A stretch of DNA of 30,667 bases from Nostocoides sp. (lineage in GTDB: Bacteria; Actinomycetota; Actinomycetes; Actinomycetales; Dermatophilaceae). Location: contig JADJEA010000009.1 in assembly GCA_016702415.1 (NCBI GenBank), positions 1 to 30,667 on the forward strand, written 5' to 3'. Of the stretch, positions 6,773 through 15,436 are shown in pieces. The position numbers and the translations under genes are program-made. The stretch's first letter is position 1. Every line of letters begins with the position of its first letter. Below the pieces are notes generated by a model. The model saw only the letters and a list, made by a program, of their open reading frames with translations. It made no database searches and had not been told where the DNA came from.

Positions 6773-8680
6773 GTGACCCCGCAGGCCGGTGACTTCATCC
6801 GCGCAGCTGCTGTGCTGCAGCATCAAGCAGGATTGCTGCGTCAGCGGTTGCCGATTGCCCCTGACCAACTGGATGAGGACGCGCGCGCCAACACTCGGTT
6901 CAAGTCTGACCCCGACTCCGCTTTACATGATCTCCTCGACGCTTGCCCACCCGTCGAACCGCCGGTCCACTACCGCCCCCTAGAAACGGATGAAGATTGG
7001 ACTACATTCGATCAGGGGATGTGCTTCTCTTTTGACTCGGCGGGACCTTGGCACCGTATAGTCACGATCTTGCGCGAGCATGGCGTCAAATCTGCGGTAG
7101 TCGAGGAGAGGTACGTGTGCCTCGACTATAGAAGCGAACAGGCCGCTTTCTATTCAAAGTTGAATGCCCCAGTACAGCACAGTTCACCTCGGCTACATTT
7201 CTTCACAAAGGCCCTCGCTTCAGACGGCACCCTGATCTTCGACGACGAGCTCGCTGCCTCCTACCGGGGCTATGTCGTATGTCGTCCGGGTCATCTTCCC
7301 TTGGTTGGCCGCTCTGTCATACAGACCCCTGAATATGTACACGAGTGTAGTGACATTGAGGAGGTGGTGCATCTCTTAGGTTCTACCCTGACGGTTAGAG
7401 GCGTTCCATTCATGCAGCAGGATGAGCGTTTCGTGGTTTGCGCTCAGGTGGCTGCATGGATTACACACTACTCATATTTTAGGCGAGGTCTGGGCGAACG
7501 ACGATTGATCGCGGACTTCGCCGTCGAAGGCGACACGAGTCCGATGAGACCCCAATCAACTTCGGCGCTCCTGCCAAGTCACATCAGCGACCGCCTCTCT
7601 AGGTTCGGGCTCCGAACTGTCAGCTACATGACGCCACTCTCAGAAACGTACGATTATCCGGTCGTTCCCGTAGCACTCATCACAGATTGCGCGTCCCGCG
7701 TTGAGCGAATAGTCGCACAAATCAGAGCCTTGTGGGGCGAACGCGACGAGGGTCAGGCTGACGAGGGTCAGGGTGACCACCCTGCGTTCGTAGAGTTGCT
7801 TGCGCGGGCGAGCTCTGCTCAGGATGACATTTCGAATTTCGCAGATTATGTGTACCCGATCGCATATGAGCTTCAGTCAAAGGGTGAGGAGGAAGTCATG
7901 GGGGAGGTTGAGAAACTGCAGACCGAGATCTTCGACCTGGTCACTAGGCCGTTCATAAGGTCCAGATGGCCCATATACTGCCAGACGAGGGACCATGCGA
8001 TGGTCCTTTGTGGACGGTCTGAAACCGATACTGACGTAATTCACTTCTACCATGATGACCAATACGGTCCGTATCTCGCGTCGAGCGACGGGATTGCTGT
8101 CAGCAAGGACGCCTTCGCCCATCAATCGTATGTCACTAGAGATCCCCATCCGCAAGCACCAAAGGAAGACTTGGCCCGTGCGGTGGTGGATGGATCTGGG
8201 GAGTCCTTCACGGATAGAGGGCGCGAGATATATCAGATCTTGGTGCCTCAGCCTGCGCGCAGTTTGCTTGATCCATCAGCTGCACTCAATTCCACCTTAT
8301 GGCTGGTGGAGGACGCACTGGAAGGGTCGCCCACGCGCTGGACGTACAACAGCGTCGCTGTTATGGGACTGGACTACAAGAACGATCGCTTGCGGCAGGT
8401 GGGGGCACGCGACGGGAGGGCTGCCGAGTTCTTCGCTTCGTGCTCGCTTGCGGAGTGGGTAGTGGTCGTCGAGGCCAAGGACGCCCTTGGGCATGTTGTC
8501 TGGGAGTGTGTGTACGACGGAACCTCGGGTTCAAACTACCCCGAGCTGCAGTTGCTGAGATTTGGCCGGGATCTCCTTCAGTTCGAGTATGGCCATTCTG
8601 GCCTCGTTCGTCGACAAAGGTTCAGAATCGCCAAATTTGTGGGCATTACGGTTCCTCCGAAGGTGGGAAAGGCAAGTTGA
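6773..8680 (+). CDS. papain/C39-like cysteine-protease-fold protein (cargo)
   Basis: A 635-aa cytosolic protein. It carries a likely cysteine-peptidase triad: Gln215/216 and Cys223 in PFMQQDERFVVCAQVAAW, His408 in RDHAMVLCG, and Asp428/429 in HFYHDDQYGPY. The order Gln-Cys-His-Asp and the DHA-x2-L-x-G context fit papain-like/C39-like folds. The flanking pattern (VEERYVCLDYRSE, YRGYVVCRP, VRGVPF) matches, from memory, a widespread group of uncharacterised actinobacterial proteins. No signal peptide or membrane segment is seen. Start is a GTG at 6773. GC is clearly below that of the neighbours, and codon use includes many AT-rich codons (TAC, ATA, TTA), which points to recent acquisition. It is coupled to the next gene by a TGATG overlap. 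A protease or effector role, perhaps in defence, is inferred. Confidence 0.8.
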   Translation: MTPQAGDFIRAAAVLQHQAGLLRQRLPIAPDQLDEDARANTRFKSDPDSALHDLLDACPPVEPPVHYRPLETDEDWTTFDQGMCFSFDSAGPWHRIVTILREHGVKSAVVEERYVCLDYRSEQAAFYSKLNAPVQHSSPRLHFFTKALASDGTLIFDDELAASYRGYVVCRPGHLPLVGRSVIQTPEYVHECSDIEEVVHLLGSTLTVRGVPFMQQDERFVVCAQVAAWITHYSYFRRGLGERRLIADFAVEGDTSPMRPQSTSALLPSHISDRLSRFGLRTVSYMTPLSETYDYPVVPVALITDCASRVERIVAQIRALWGERDEGQADEGQGDHPAFVELLARASSAQDDISNFADYVYPIAYELQSKGEEEVMGEVEKLQTEIFDLVTRPFIRSRWPIYCQTRDHAMVLCGRSETDTDVIHFYHDDQYGPYLASSDGIAVSKDAFAHQSYVTRDPHPQAPKEDLARAVVDGSGESFTDRGREIYQILVPQPARSLLDPSAALNSTLWLVEDALEGSPTRWTYNSVAVMGLDYKNDRLRQVGARDGRAAEFFASCSLAEWVVVVEAKDALGHVVWECVYDGTSGSNYPELQLLRFGRDLLQFEYGHSGLVRRQRFRIAKFVGITVPPKVGKAS

Positions 8681-8907
8681 TGACTGATAATGCTGACGGG
8701 GATCGGCCAGAAAGGTCATTGATTGGTCGATTGATCGACAGGGTGAAATCGCCGCGGCCGCGGAAACGCCCTGAGGCTCCGACGGCACGGGTCGCACCCC
8801 ACCTTCGCCCCTCGGACAACCGCAGCGGGGCCATGAAGGGGGAAGGTAGGCACCTGCGTCGTCGCTTACCCTGGCGGTCCGATGAGGCCGGCGATGGGGA
8901 ACAGTGA
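8680..8907 (+). CDS. small hypothetical protein coupled to the peptidase-like gene
   Basis: A 75-aa basic protein starting at an ATG that overlaps the stop of the 635-aa gene (TGATG). It has an N-terminal helix RSLIGRLIDRVKSPRPRKRP and then a disordered-looking Arg/Pro-rich tail. No family is recognised. Its end overlaps the start of the membrane-protein gene, so the three genes form one translationally coupled unit. Position suggests a linker or regulator between the peptidase-like protein and the membrane protein. Confidence 0.6.
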   Translation: MTDNADGDRPERSLIGRLIDRVKSPRPRKRPEAPTARVAPHLRPSDNRSGAMKGEGRHLRRRLPWRSDEAGDGEQ

Positions 8908-9541
8908 CATCGAGGCCCCCGTCGTAAGTCTTGCGGGCGAACAGCGTGGTCTGTACACAGCACAGAGCAGTACCGTTGTTCGGACGCTTGCCCTTTCTGG
9001 ACTCGCTGCGGTATGGCTCTTTGGTGGTGGTCTGGCGGCCAAGGACAGCTCTCCGCAGGTGGTTGTCGCAGCCGTCTTGCAGTCTGGCCTTCTCCGCGGA
9101 GCCGCCGTACTGGCCATTTTGGCCTTGCTATGCGACGCACTTCACTACCTGTGGGGATCGTGGGCATGGGGCCGGGTTTCTTGGGCGCTGAACCAGGCAC
9201 TGATCAACGACGACTACGGACGCTCACCCTCCGCTGACGTGACAAAGGCATGGCGCAACCTGGATCGTTGGGGTTTCGCGAACAATCTTGTTCACCACGC
9301 CGAACTTGGGGCGACGGATGGTGCGAGCATTGTCGGTTCGGAGGATCGGGGCGCCTTCGACTCCCCGGTTGCGGAAGCACGCCAGTACCTTCGGACCCAG
9401 CCACGACCCGCGGTTGTGACTGCGTTCGTGTCGCAGAGGTGGAGTCCCCCTTGGCTCAACCAATCGACCGAGGCATTCTTCTGGTTGAAGGCCAGCCTTG
9501 CCGTTGGTTGCTACGTTTGCCTCCTGGTCTACCTAGTGTGA
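8882..9541 (+). CDS. three-helix membrane protein of the cargo operon
   Basis: A 219-aa protein with three hydrophobic segments: residues about 33-53 (VVRTLALSGLAAVWLFGGGL), 69-93 (LLRGAAVLAILALLCDALHYLWG) and a C-terminal one at about 198-219 (LKASLAVGCYVCLLVYLV). Between the second and third lies a soluble segment of about 100 residues with tryptophans and an LVHHAELG motif. No family is recognised. The start may be 8882 or the ATG at 8894. It follows the peptidase-like gene and its small partner with overlaps. A soluble protease-like protein plus a membrane partner is an arrangement often seen in toxin and defence modules; that comparison is inference. Confidence 0.7.
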   Translation: MRPAMGNSDIEAPVVSLAGEQRGLYTAQSSTVVRTLALSGLAAVWLFGGGLAAKDSSPQVVVAAVLQSGLLRGAAVLAILALLCDALHYLWGSWAWGRVSWALNQALINDDYGRSPSADVTKAWRNLDRWGFANNLVHHAELGATDGASIVGSEDRGAFDSPVAEARQYLRTQPRPAVVTAFVSQRWSPPWLNQSTEAFFWLKASLAVGCYVCLLVYLV

Positions 9542-9806
9542 TTCCAACCGGGTGACTTCCGCTGATGGCGAGACGTGGACTTTGCACGACTTCAACCACG
9601 GTCGCACGCCGCGCAAAGTTGCCGGCGCGTACTCGTGCACTCTTCGGTGCAACTCGACAATTGAACTCTTGTCGAGATGCACTGAATCTTGTAAGAACGT
9701 GCGCTGATTCTAAGAATTAGCCGATGTTATGCATCCCGGGCGTGTCGCACTGTCGTGTTATGTGTTGCGGCCCCCGCCCACGCTCGTCAGGTGCGCTCGA
9801 CCGTGG

Positions 9807-10195
9807 CTACTTGAACTTCTTCACGCGTTCGAACCAAGCCTTGGCAATGTCCAGTTCCTCCGCCAGTTCGTCGAAGCTCGGTGGGACGTAGTTCAAGGCG
9901 GTGGACTTGTCGTGACGGGTGGCCCACCTTGACACCCGCTTGTAGGCCTCTTGGAACGCTTTGTCGTCTTCCTCGTTGAACTTGACGAGCACCTTGAGCA
10001 TCGTGGGACGGACCTCTTCGGTGCATCTGTCGAACAGTTGTCCCGCGATCTCCTGGCTGACGATGCGTTCCCACGTCTCGGACAGCCTCCCTGACCAGGA
10101 ACCTATCGCTCGCTCGCGGGTGTCGTCGTCCCATCCTGTCGACTCGCGCCGCATTCTTTCGAGAGGAGAGTCCTCTGGGGTGGTGGGTTTTGAGG
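9807..10195 (-). pseudogene. C-terminal remnant of an AAA-type ATPase
   Basis: An open frame on the minus strand reads PLERMRRESTGWDDDTRERA, LSETWERIVSQEI and ends with KAWFERVKKFK. The layout, a helix with [LR]-x-x-W-E-R-x-[VI], a later W-x-x-[RH]-H-D-x-x-x-A-L-N and a final D-I-x-x-x-W-x-x-x-[VI]-[KR]-K, matches the C-terminal end of large AAA ATPases of the RloC/AAA_13 type, many of which belong to restriction or phage-defence modules. The frame enters at an in-frame TGA near 10194 with no good start, so only the last 125 or so residues remain. The rest of the gene has been lost to the right, next to the DUF6880-like gene. Family assignment is from memory and moderate. Confidence 0.55.
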
Positions 10196-10398
10196 GTCAA
10201 CGGCGGGGGCGGGTCCAAAATAATGGGCACGCCACCGCCCTATCGAGTGCGGTCCACCGCTCGGCGTGCGACCGGGAGTCGAGGTGACCGCCCTCAACCG
10301 GCTGGCGGACAAACTCGAGGACGAGGCCGGGGCCTGGCTGACCGAGATCCTCAACGAACGGGCCGCTGGGGGGTGGGCACACGGCATACCCTCAACGG

Positions 10399-11628
10399 GT
10401 GTCCGCTCTCGCCGATGCCGTCCTCCCACTGATCCGGAGCCGGGCCGACCTGCACCGCTGGAACGTGGCCAACGCCCATGGGGCACAGATGCACGGGGGC
10501 GTCGACGTGCTTGAGCGCGCCGCGACCACCGACCCCGCCGAGGCATTCGCGGTGACCCAGCGCGCGATCGCCTCCGCCCTCAAGGTCATCATGCGCGCCG
10601 ACGACTCGAGTGGGATCATCGGCGATGCCTGCCGCCGCCTCCTTGACCTGCACGCCGCCACGGCCGGGCCAGCCATGGCCGCGCCGGCAAAGCTCGTGAC
10701 CTGGCTGATCGCCTTCCAGTTCGACCAGGAGTGCGACTTCTTCACCGTCGACCCGGTCAGGTACGCACCCGCCCTCGGCGAGGTGGGGATGGCAGCCTAC
10801 CGGCGGCGTCTGGCGGAGCGGCGCGCCACCCTCGGGCCGGAGCCGGATCGCGGTGAGAGCTGGCGCTCACCGAATGCGCGCGACTGGTTCACGATCCACG
10901 ACAACGACCAGCGGCTGGCCGTTCTCGACCGGGACATCGAGGCAATCATCACGACGCATGCCCGCGACCAACGGGTGCCAGCATGGTTGCAGGACACCGC
11001 CGTAGCCTTCGCCGAGATCGGCGAGTACGACCTCGCCATCGAATGGGCCCAGCGCGCGGTGGCGCATCCCACCGGTGGCCACCAGGCGATCACCGCGGCC
11101 CGCTACCTCGCCGAGTTGGTGGCCGCCCACCGGCCGGAGGCGTTGGTCGACGCCACCCGCGCGACCTTCGATCGCTGGCCGACGGCTGGGCACGCCGCGG
11201 CGCTGCGCAGTGCCGTCGGCACAGCCTGGCCCCAGCTGCGCGAGCACGTCCTGACCCACCTTCGCCGTGCCCCGCGAGAGGCGGTCACCTTCGCGCTCAC
11301 CACCCTCGGGGAGCCCGCGCTCGCCTGGACCCTCGCGCACGAGCTCGACCTCACCGACGGGGATCTGTGGTCACGCCTCCTCACGGCATACGAGAAGGTC
11401 GACGCGCTCGCGACACTGCCGATGCACACCCGACTCGTTATCGACCAGCTCGGCGTCGCGAACGCACAGAACTATCGGTATGCCGCGCGCCGGCTCGCGC
11501 GGATGCGTCGCCTTGCCTCGGACACCCCTCAGGCGGCCGAGGTCGATCAGCTCATCGCCGACCTGCGGCAGGAGCACAGACGTCGCCCACGGTTGCAGCA
11601 GGAGTTCACCGCGGCCGGCTTGCCCTGA
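10399..11628 (+). CDS. DUF6880-like hypothetical protein
   Basis: A 409-aa helical protein. The segment with MRADDSSG, IGDACRRLLDLH and later YAPALGEVGMAAYRRRL matches the pattern I know from DUF6880 proteins, which are often found C-terminal to, or beside, SWIM zinc-finger proteins. The remainder is a series of Ala/Leu-rich antiparallel helices like a repeat scaffold. No catalytic motif is visible and the role is unknown. The start is a GTG at 10399. A second open frame (about 10284-10398, LADKLEDEAGAWLTEILNER) ends just before it in another frame, so a lost N-terminal extension by a frameshift is possible. The upstream neighbour is the ATPase remnant; GC returns to the chromosomal level here. 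Confidence 0.75.
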   Translation: MSALADAVLPLIRSRADLHRWNVANAHGAQMHGGVDVLERAATTDPAEAFAVTQRAIASALKVIMRADDSSGIIGDACRRLLDLHAATAGPAMAAPAKLVTWLIAFQFDQECDFFTVDPVRYAPALGEVGMAAYRRRLAERRATLGPEPDRGESWRSPNARDWFTIHDNDQRLAVLDRDIEAIITTHARDQRVPAWLQDTAVAFAEIGEYDLAIEWAQRAVAHPTGGHQAITAARYLAELVAAHRPEALVDATRATFDRWPTAGHAAALRSAVGTAWPQLREHVLTHLRRAPREAVTFALTTLGEPALAWTLAHELDLTDGDLWSRLLTAYEKVDALATLPMHTRLVIDQLGVANAQNYRYAARRLARMRRLASDTPQAAEVDQLIADLRQEHRRRPRLQQEFTAAGLP

Positions 11629-11715
11629 TCGACCACCGACCAGCGCCGCTTATCCCTCGTGGTGACGATCCCGGTGCCCCTGGGCCACACGGCATACCCC
11701 GGGGGGTCGTCATGC

Positions 11716-12326
11716 TCAGTCCCGCACGGGCAGGGGCACCTCGGCCACTCCCTCAGGCTCGGGCGTGAGCCCGGCGATGCGCAGCGCCGAGTCGTATGCC
11801 GAGTCGAGCACCTCATCGGACAGGGAGGGCTCGGTGACGGCCCGCGCCAGCTGCATCGATGAGACGAGCAGGGTGAACAGGAGATGGCTCGTGCTCGTGT
11901 GTTGTCGCCGGCGAGCCTCTCGGCAAGGACGGCGATGACTCGGTCGGCTCCCTTGGTGTATGCCGCGCGGACCGGCTCGGACTGACGGGCGATCTCGTCG
12001 AGCAAGGCGGCCGAGGGGCAGCCCTCGGCCGGGTCGTCGCGATGCTGGGGTGAGAGGTACTGCCGGATGAAGGCGGCCATGTCCTCCGCGGAGGCGATCG
12101 ACTCCAGTCGCGCGACCTGGGCCGAAAGCTGGTCGGCGACAACGGTGGCGATGAGATCGTCCTTCGACGAGAAGTGCCCGTAGAAGGCGCCATTCGTCAG
12201 ACCCGCATCCGACACGAGGGACGCGATCCCGGACCCATCCAAGCCGTCGCGCTTGAAGCGCCGAGCCGAGGCGGCGAGCAACCGGCGTCGGGTCGCCGCC
12301 TTGTGATCTGGGGTGTACCTGGTCAT
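11716..12326 (-). CDS. TetR family transcriptional regulator (one frameshift)
   Basis: The N-terminal helix-turn-helix is clear: RRRLLAASARRFKRDGLDG, then LVSDAGLTNGAFYGHFSSKDDL, with the ligand domain following (AEGCPSAALLDEIARQ). After LAGDNTRARA the frame is lost near 11885; one missing base (a shortened C run on the minus strand) restores HLLFTLLVSSMQLARAVTEP through to PLPVRD and a TGA at 11716. The corrected protein is about 203 aa, normal for TetR. It is divergent from the SDR gene, with two palindromes between them, and very likely represses it and itself. Confidence 0.85.
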
Positions 12327-12360
12327 CGCCGCTCCTTTGGTTCACGCCTGCCAAAGATCC

Positions 12361-12391
12361 TAGTATGATCATACTATTACGATCGTACGGT
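12361..12391. promoter_or_regulatory. double palindromic TetR operator
   Basis: TAGTATGATCATACTA (12361-12376) is a perfect 16-bp palindrome. TACGATCGTA (12378-12387) is a second perfect palindrome. Their GATC centres are 14 bases apart. They fill the gap between the divergent TetR and SDR starts, cover AT-rich -10-like sequence, and stand out from the GC-rich surroundings. Two dimers binding side by side is the simple reading. Confidence 0.75.
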
Positions 12392-12410
12392 AAAGCGAGG
12401 AGGTGTTGTG

Positions 12411-13282
12411 ATGTCCGGAAGGTCCTACGACCTGCGTGGCAAGGTGGTCCTCATCACCGGCGGCAACGGAGGATCGGTGCCGCGACGGCCCGCCTGTTGC
12501 TGCGCAAGGGAGCCAGGGTGGTCGTCGCCGACGTCGATCCGGCCACCCCGGAGCGGGCAGCCGCGCTCGGCCCGGAGCCGCGTGTTCTCGGCTGCGTCGC
12601 CGATGTGCGCGACCGCGCCTCCCTCGAGCGGATCGTCGCCGAGTCCGTGGCGCGGTTCGGTGGCGTCGACATCGCGATCGCCAACGCGGGGCTGTTGCCG
12701 ACGGCCGCGACGCTGCGCACCATGCCCGCCCACACTGTGGAGCGGACCATGGACGTCAATGTGAACGGCGTGGTCAACACGATCTCGGCCGCGATGGAAC
12801 AGGTGACGCGCAACCGGGGTCAGGTCGTCCTGATCAGCTCGGTCTTCGCCTACCTCAACGGCATGGGAGCCATCCCCTACGCGATGAGCAAGGCGGCAGT
12901 CGAGCAACTGGGACGCGGCCTGCGTCTCGAGGTCGCGGACCTGGGCGTCTCGGTGCTCACGGCCTACTTCTCCCTGGTGGACACCGAGATGATCAAACAC
13001 GGTGTCGACGAGGACGACACGGTGACGGCCCTGCTGCGGACTCTCCCGGCGCCGATGCTCAAGCGGGTCACCGCTGACGCCGCGGCAGCGGCTCTCGTCC
13101 ATGGTCTGGAGCGACGAGCCAGCCGGGTCACCCACCCGGCGCGATGGCGCCCGGTCTCGGCCCTGCGCGGTGTGCTGGCACCCGCACTCGACTCCCGCCT
13201 CGCCAAGGACCGTCGAATCCTCGACGTGCTGGCCCAGCTCGACGCTCGGCCGTTCCCCCAGTCCGAAGGAGCACAGCGATGA
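12411..13282 (+). CDS. SDR family NAD(P)-dependent oxidoreductase (one frameshift)
   Basis: A classical short-chain dehydrogenase/reductase of about 290 aa. The start ATG at 12411 follows AGGAGG by about eight bases. The cofactor motif TGGNGGIG is split by a missing G near 12470: the frame from 12411 gives VVLITGGNGG, the second frame continues IGAATARLLLRKG. Further on come the cofactor Asp (VVADVD), the NAG motif (ANAGLL), the catalytic Ser (LISSVF) and Y-x3-K (IPYAMSK). It is divergent from the TetR gene and its stop overlaps the next start (ATGA at 13279), so it belongs to a TetR-controlled operon with the oxidoreductase-hydrolase gene. Confidence 0.88.
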
Positions 13283-15172
13283 AAGCCTTTGTCCTCGAGA
13301 AGTACGGTCGCCCGTTCCGACAGGTGTCGGTCCCCCGGCCGGCCGCCGGCCCCGGCCAGGTGCCGGTGCGCATGGTCGCCGCGGGTGTCAATCACGCCGA
13401 CGAGCGCAGCCGGGCCGGCGAGTTCAAGCTGCTCTTCCACCCGACGCTTCCGGCCGTGGCCTGGCGGCGAGCTGTCCGGTGAGGTCGTCGCCGTGGGTGA
13501 CGGGGTTGCTCGGTTCGCCGTGGGGGACGCTGTCATCGCCTACACCGGCGTCGTCACGATGGGTGCCTACGCGGAGTTCGCCGTCGTGGACGAGGGCGCC
13601 CTCGCGCACGCTCCGACCAGCGTCTCCCTGGTCCAGGCGGCATCCCTGCCGGTGGTCGGACTGACCGCCTGGCAGGCCCTCGTCACCCTCGGCCGGGTGC
13701 AGCCGGGTCAGCGCGTCCTCGTCCACGGCGGATCCGGCGGGGTCGGGTCGATCGCGGTCCAACTCGCCAAACACCTCGGCGCGACCGTCGTCACGACCGT
13801 GTCGGGCGACAACGCCGACTTCGTTCGCGCTCTCGGCGCCGACGAGGTCATCGACTACCGGCGCGAGGACTTCGTCGCCCGCCTGGCGGCCAGCCCGGTC
13901 GACCTCGTCCTGGACACCCAGGGTGGCGAGACCACCGCCCGGTCCCTGCGGGTGCTGCGCCGCGGTGGCATCGTCGTCAGGATCGCCGGGACCCCCGACC
14001 CCGCCCTGGCCGACCAGGTCGGCGCCCCCCTGCCGGTCAAGCTGGCGCTCGGTGTCCTGAGCGCTCGTCTCCGGCGACAGGCCCACACCCTCGGTGTGCG
14101 CTACCGGTTCCTGTTCATCGAGCCCGACGGGCCGGCCCTGTCGACCCTCGCCGGGCTGGTGGATGACGGTGTGCTCAAGCCCGTCGTCGACCGTGTCCTG
14201 CCCTTCGGGCGCACGCTCGACGCCATCGCCCAGGTCCTCGCCGGAGGCACCCGCGGCAAGGTGCTCGTCTCCACCCGCCCCGACCCGGCCGGCTCCATGC
14301 CGAGCGAGGCCGAGGCGCAGGACTTCCCGGAGCGACCCACCACATGGGCCACCGTCCCGAACAGCCACATCACCGTGGCCGGGGACCGTCTCCTCTACCG
14401 CGACCTCGGCCCTCTCACCGACACCCCCGTCGTCCTGCTGACCCACCTCGGCGCGACGCTCGATGAGTGGGATCCGGCCATCGTCGATGCCCTGGCGAGG
14501 CGGCACCGCGTCGTCGCTCTCGAGCTGGCCGGGGTCGGCGGCTCGGGTGGCGTTGTTCCAGGAAGCATCCGCGAGATGGCCGACACGGCCCGCGCCATGA
14601 TCGCCGCCCTCGGGTTTGAGCACGTCGACCTGGTCGGCTTCTCGCTCGGCGGCTTCGTCGCTCAACAGGTCGCTCTGGACGACCCCGATCTGGTCCGCAG
14701 GCTTGTCCTGACCGGGACCGGCCCGGCAGGGGGTCATGGCATCGACCGCAAGACCGGCGGAGCCTACATCTATTGGGACATGCTGCGCGGCCTCGCTCAT
14801 CGCACCGACGCGAAGGAGTTCCTGTTCTTCCCCCGCACGCCGGCCGGGAAGGCCGCCGCGCGGGTCTATCTCGGCCGCCTCCGCGAACGGGTTCTTGACC
14901 GCGACCAGCCCATGGCCGTGTCCGGCTTCAATCGCCAGATCTCCGCCGTCCGTCGGTGGGGACGGCAGCAGCCACAGGATCTGTCTCGCATCACGGCACC
15001 GACCCTCATCGCCAACGGCGACCACGACCGTATGGTGCCCACCGAACTCTCCGAGGACATGCACCGCCGGATCCCGAACAGCACCCTCGTGATCTACCCG
15101 GAGGCCGGGCACGGTGGCGTCTTCCAGTACCACGAGGCGTTCACCGAGGCACTACTGGCGCACCTCGACTGA
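13279..15172 (+). CDS. quinone oxidoreductase fused to alpha/beta hydrolase (one frameshift)
   Basis: The N-terminal part is a zinc-free MDR/quinone oxidoreductase: MKAFVLEKYG, a frameshift near 13459 (an extra G in CCGTGGCC), GGELSGEVVAVGDGV, then the nucleotide-binding motif VLVHGGSGGVGSIAVQLAK and an ending GGTRGKVLVSTR. With no stop in between, an alpha/beta hydrolase follows from about 14298 (MPSEAEAQDF): oxyanion region LLTHLGATLDEWD, nucleophile elbow GFSLGG, acid NGDHD and catalytic His EAGHGG. Corrected length is about 630 aa, the sum of two normal enzymes. This may be a true two-domain enzyme, or two adjacent genes whose stop was lost by another indel. The stop overlap with the SDR gene points to one operon, perhaps for breakdown or detoxification of a ketone or ester. 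Confidence 0.8.
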
Positions 15173-15261
15173 CGCCCAGGTGACCACCGCGGATCGGCAG
15201 TGACCTGCGCGGGGGCCGAGCGCCATACCCCAGGCATCGCGGAGTCGGCCGCGCCTCCCCC

Positions 15262-15431
15262 GGCGGGCCGGACCACCTCTTCCCGATGGAGCTCGCGAGA
15301 GCCGTCGGCATCAAGCCCGCAGACGTCAACTACACGCCGGGATCGACCTGACCTTCACCAACTGGCGCGGCATCCTGGCGCCACCAGAGATCTCCACCAC
15401 CAGAGATCTCCACCGAGCGACGCCAGGAGCT
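15262..15431 (+). pseudogene. TctC-type solute-binding protein remnant
   Basis: Two short conserved pieces of a tripartite-tricarboxylate-transporter binding protein survive. The first reads PDHLFPMELARAVGIKP and ADVNYTPG (15268-15341). The second reads GIDLTFTNWRGILAPPEIST (from 15339). In intact TctC proteins these pieces are separated by roughly 50-60 residues, so an internal deletion joined them at about 15340. A 16-bp tandem duplication then shifts the frame; with one copy removed the reading continues ERRQELMTS. The 5' half and the 3' end are gone. Confidence 0.65.
15383..15414. repeat. 16-bp perfect tandem duplication
   Basis: ACCAGAGATCTCCACC occurs twice head to tail, at 15383-15398 and 15399-15414. 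It lies in the TctC remnant and, being 16 bases long, breaks the frame there. Confidence 0.95.
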
Positions 15432-15436
15432 CATGA

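Noticed and set aside
7744..7772. Repeated GACGAGGGTCAG-like words as a regulatory repeat
   Set aside because: They encode a short acidic DEGQ repeat inside the 635-aa protein and are explained by coding.
9542..9806. Promoter or RNA gene in the AT-richer gap after the cargo operon
   Set aside because: The gap has AT-rich stretches (near 9660-9730) but no stable stem, array or open frame that I can support.
10284..10398. Separate small gene before the DUF6880-like gene
   Set aside because: The frame (LADKLEDEAGAWL) looks protein-like but has no clear ribosome site and runs on in an overlapping frame; a frameshifted N-terminus is as likely.
13424..15133. 569-aa open frame on the minus strand
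   Set aside because: It is antisense to the oxidoreductase-hydrolase, whose motifs are clear, and its composition is that of a shadow.
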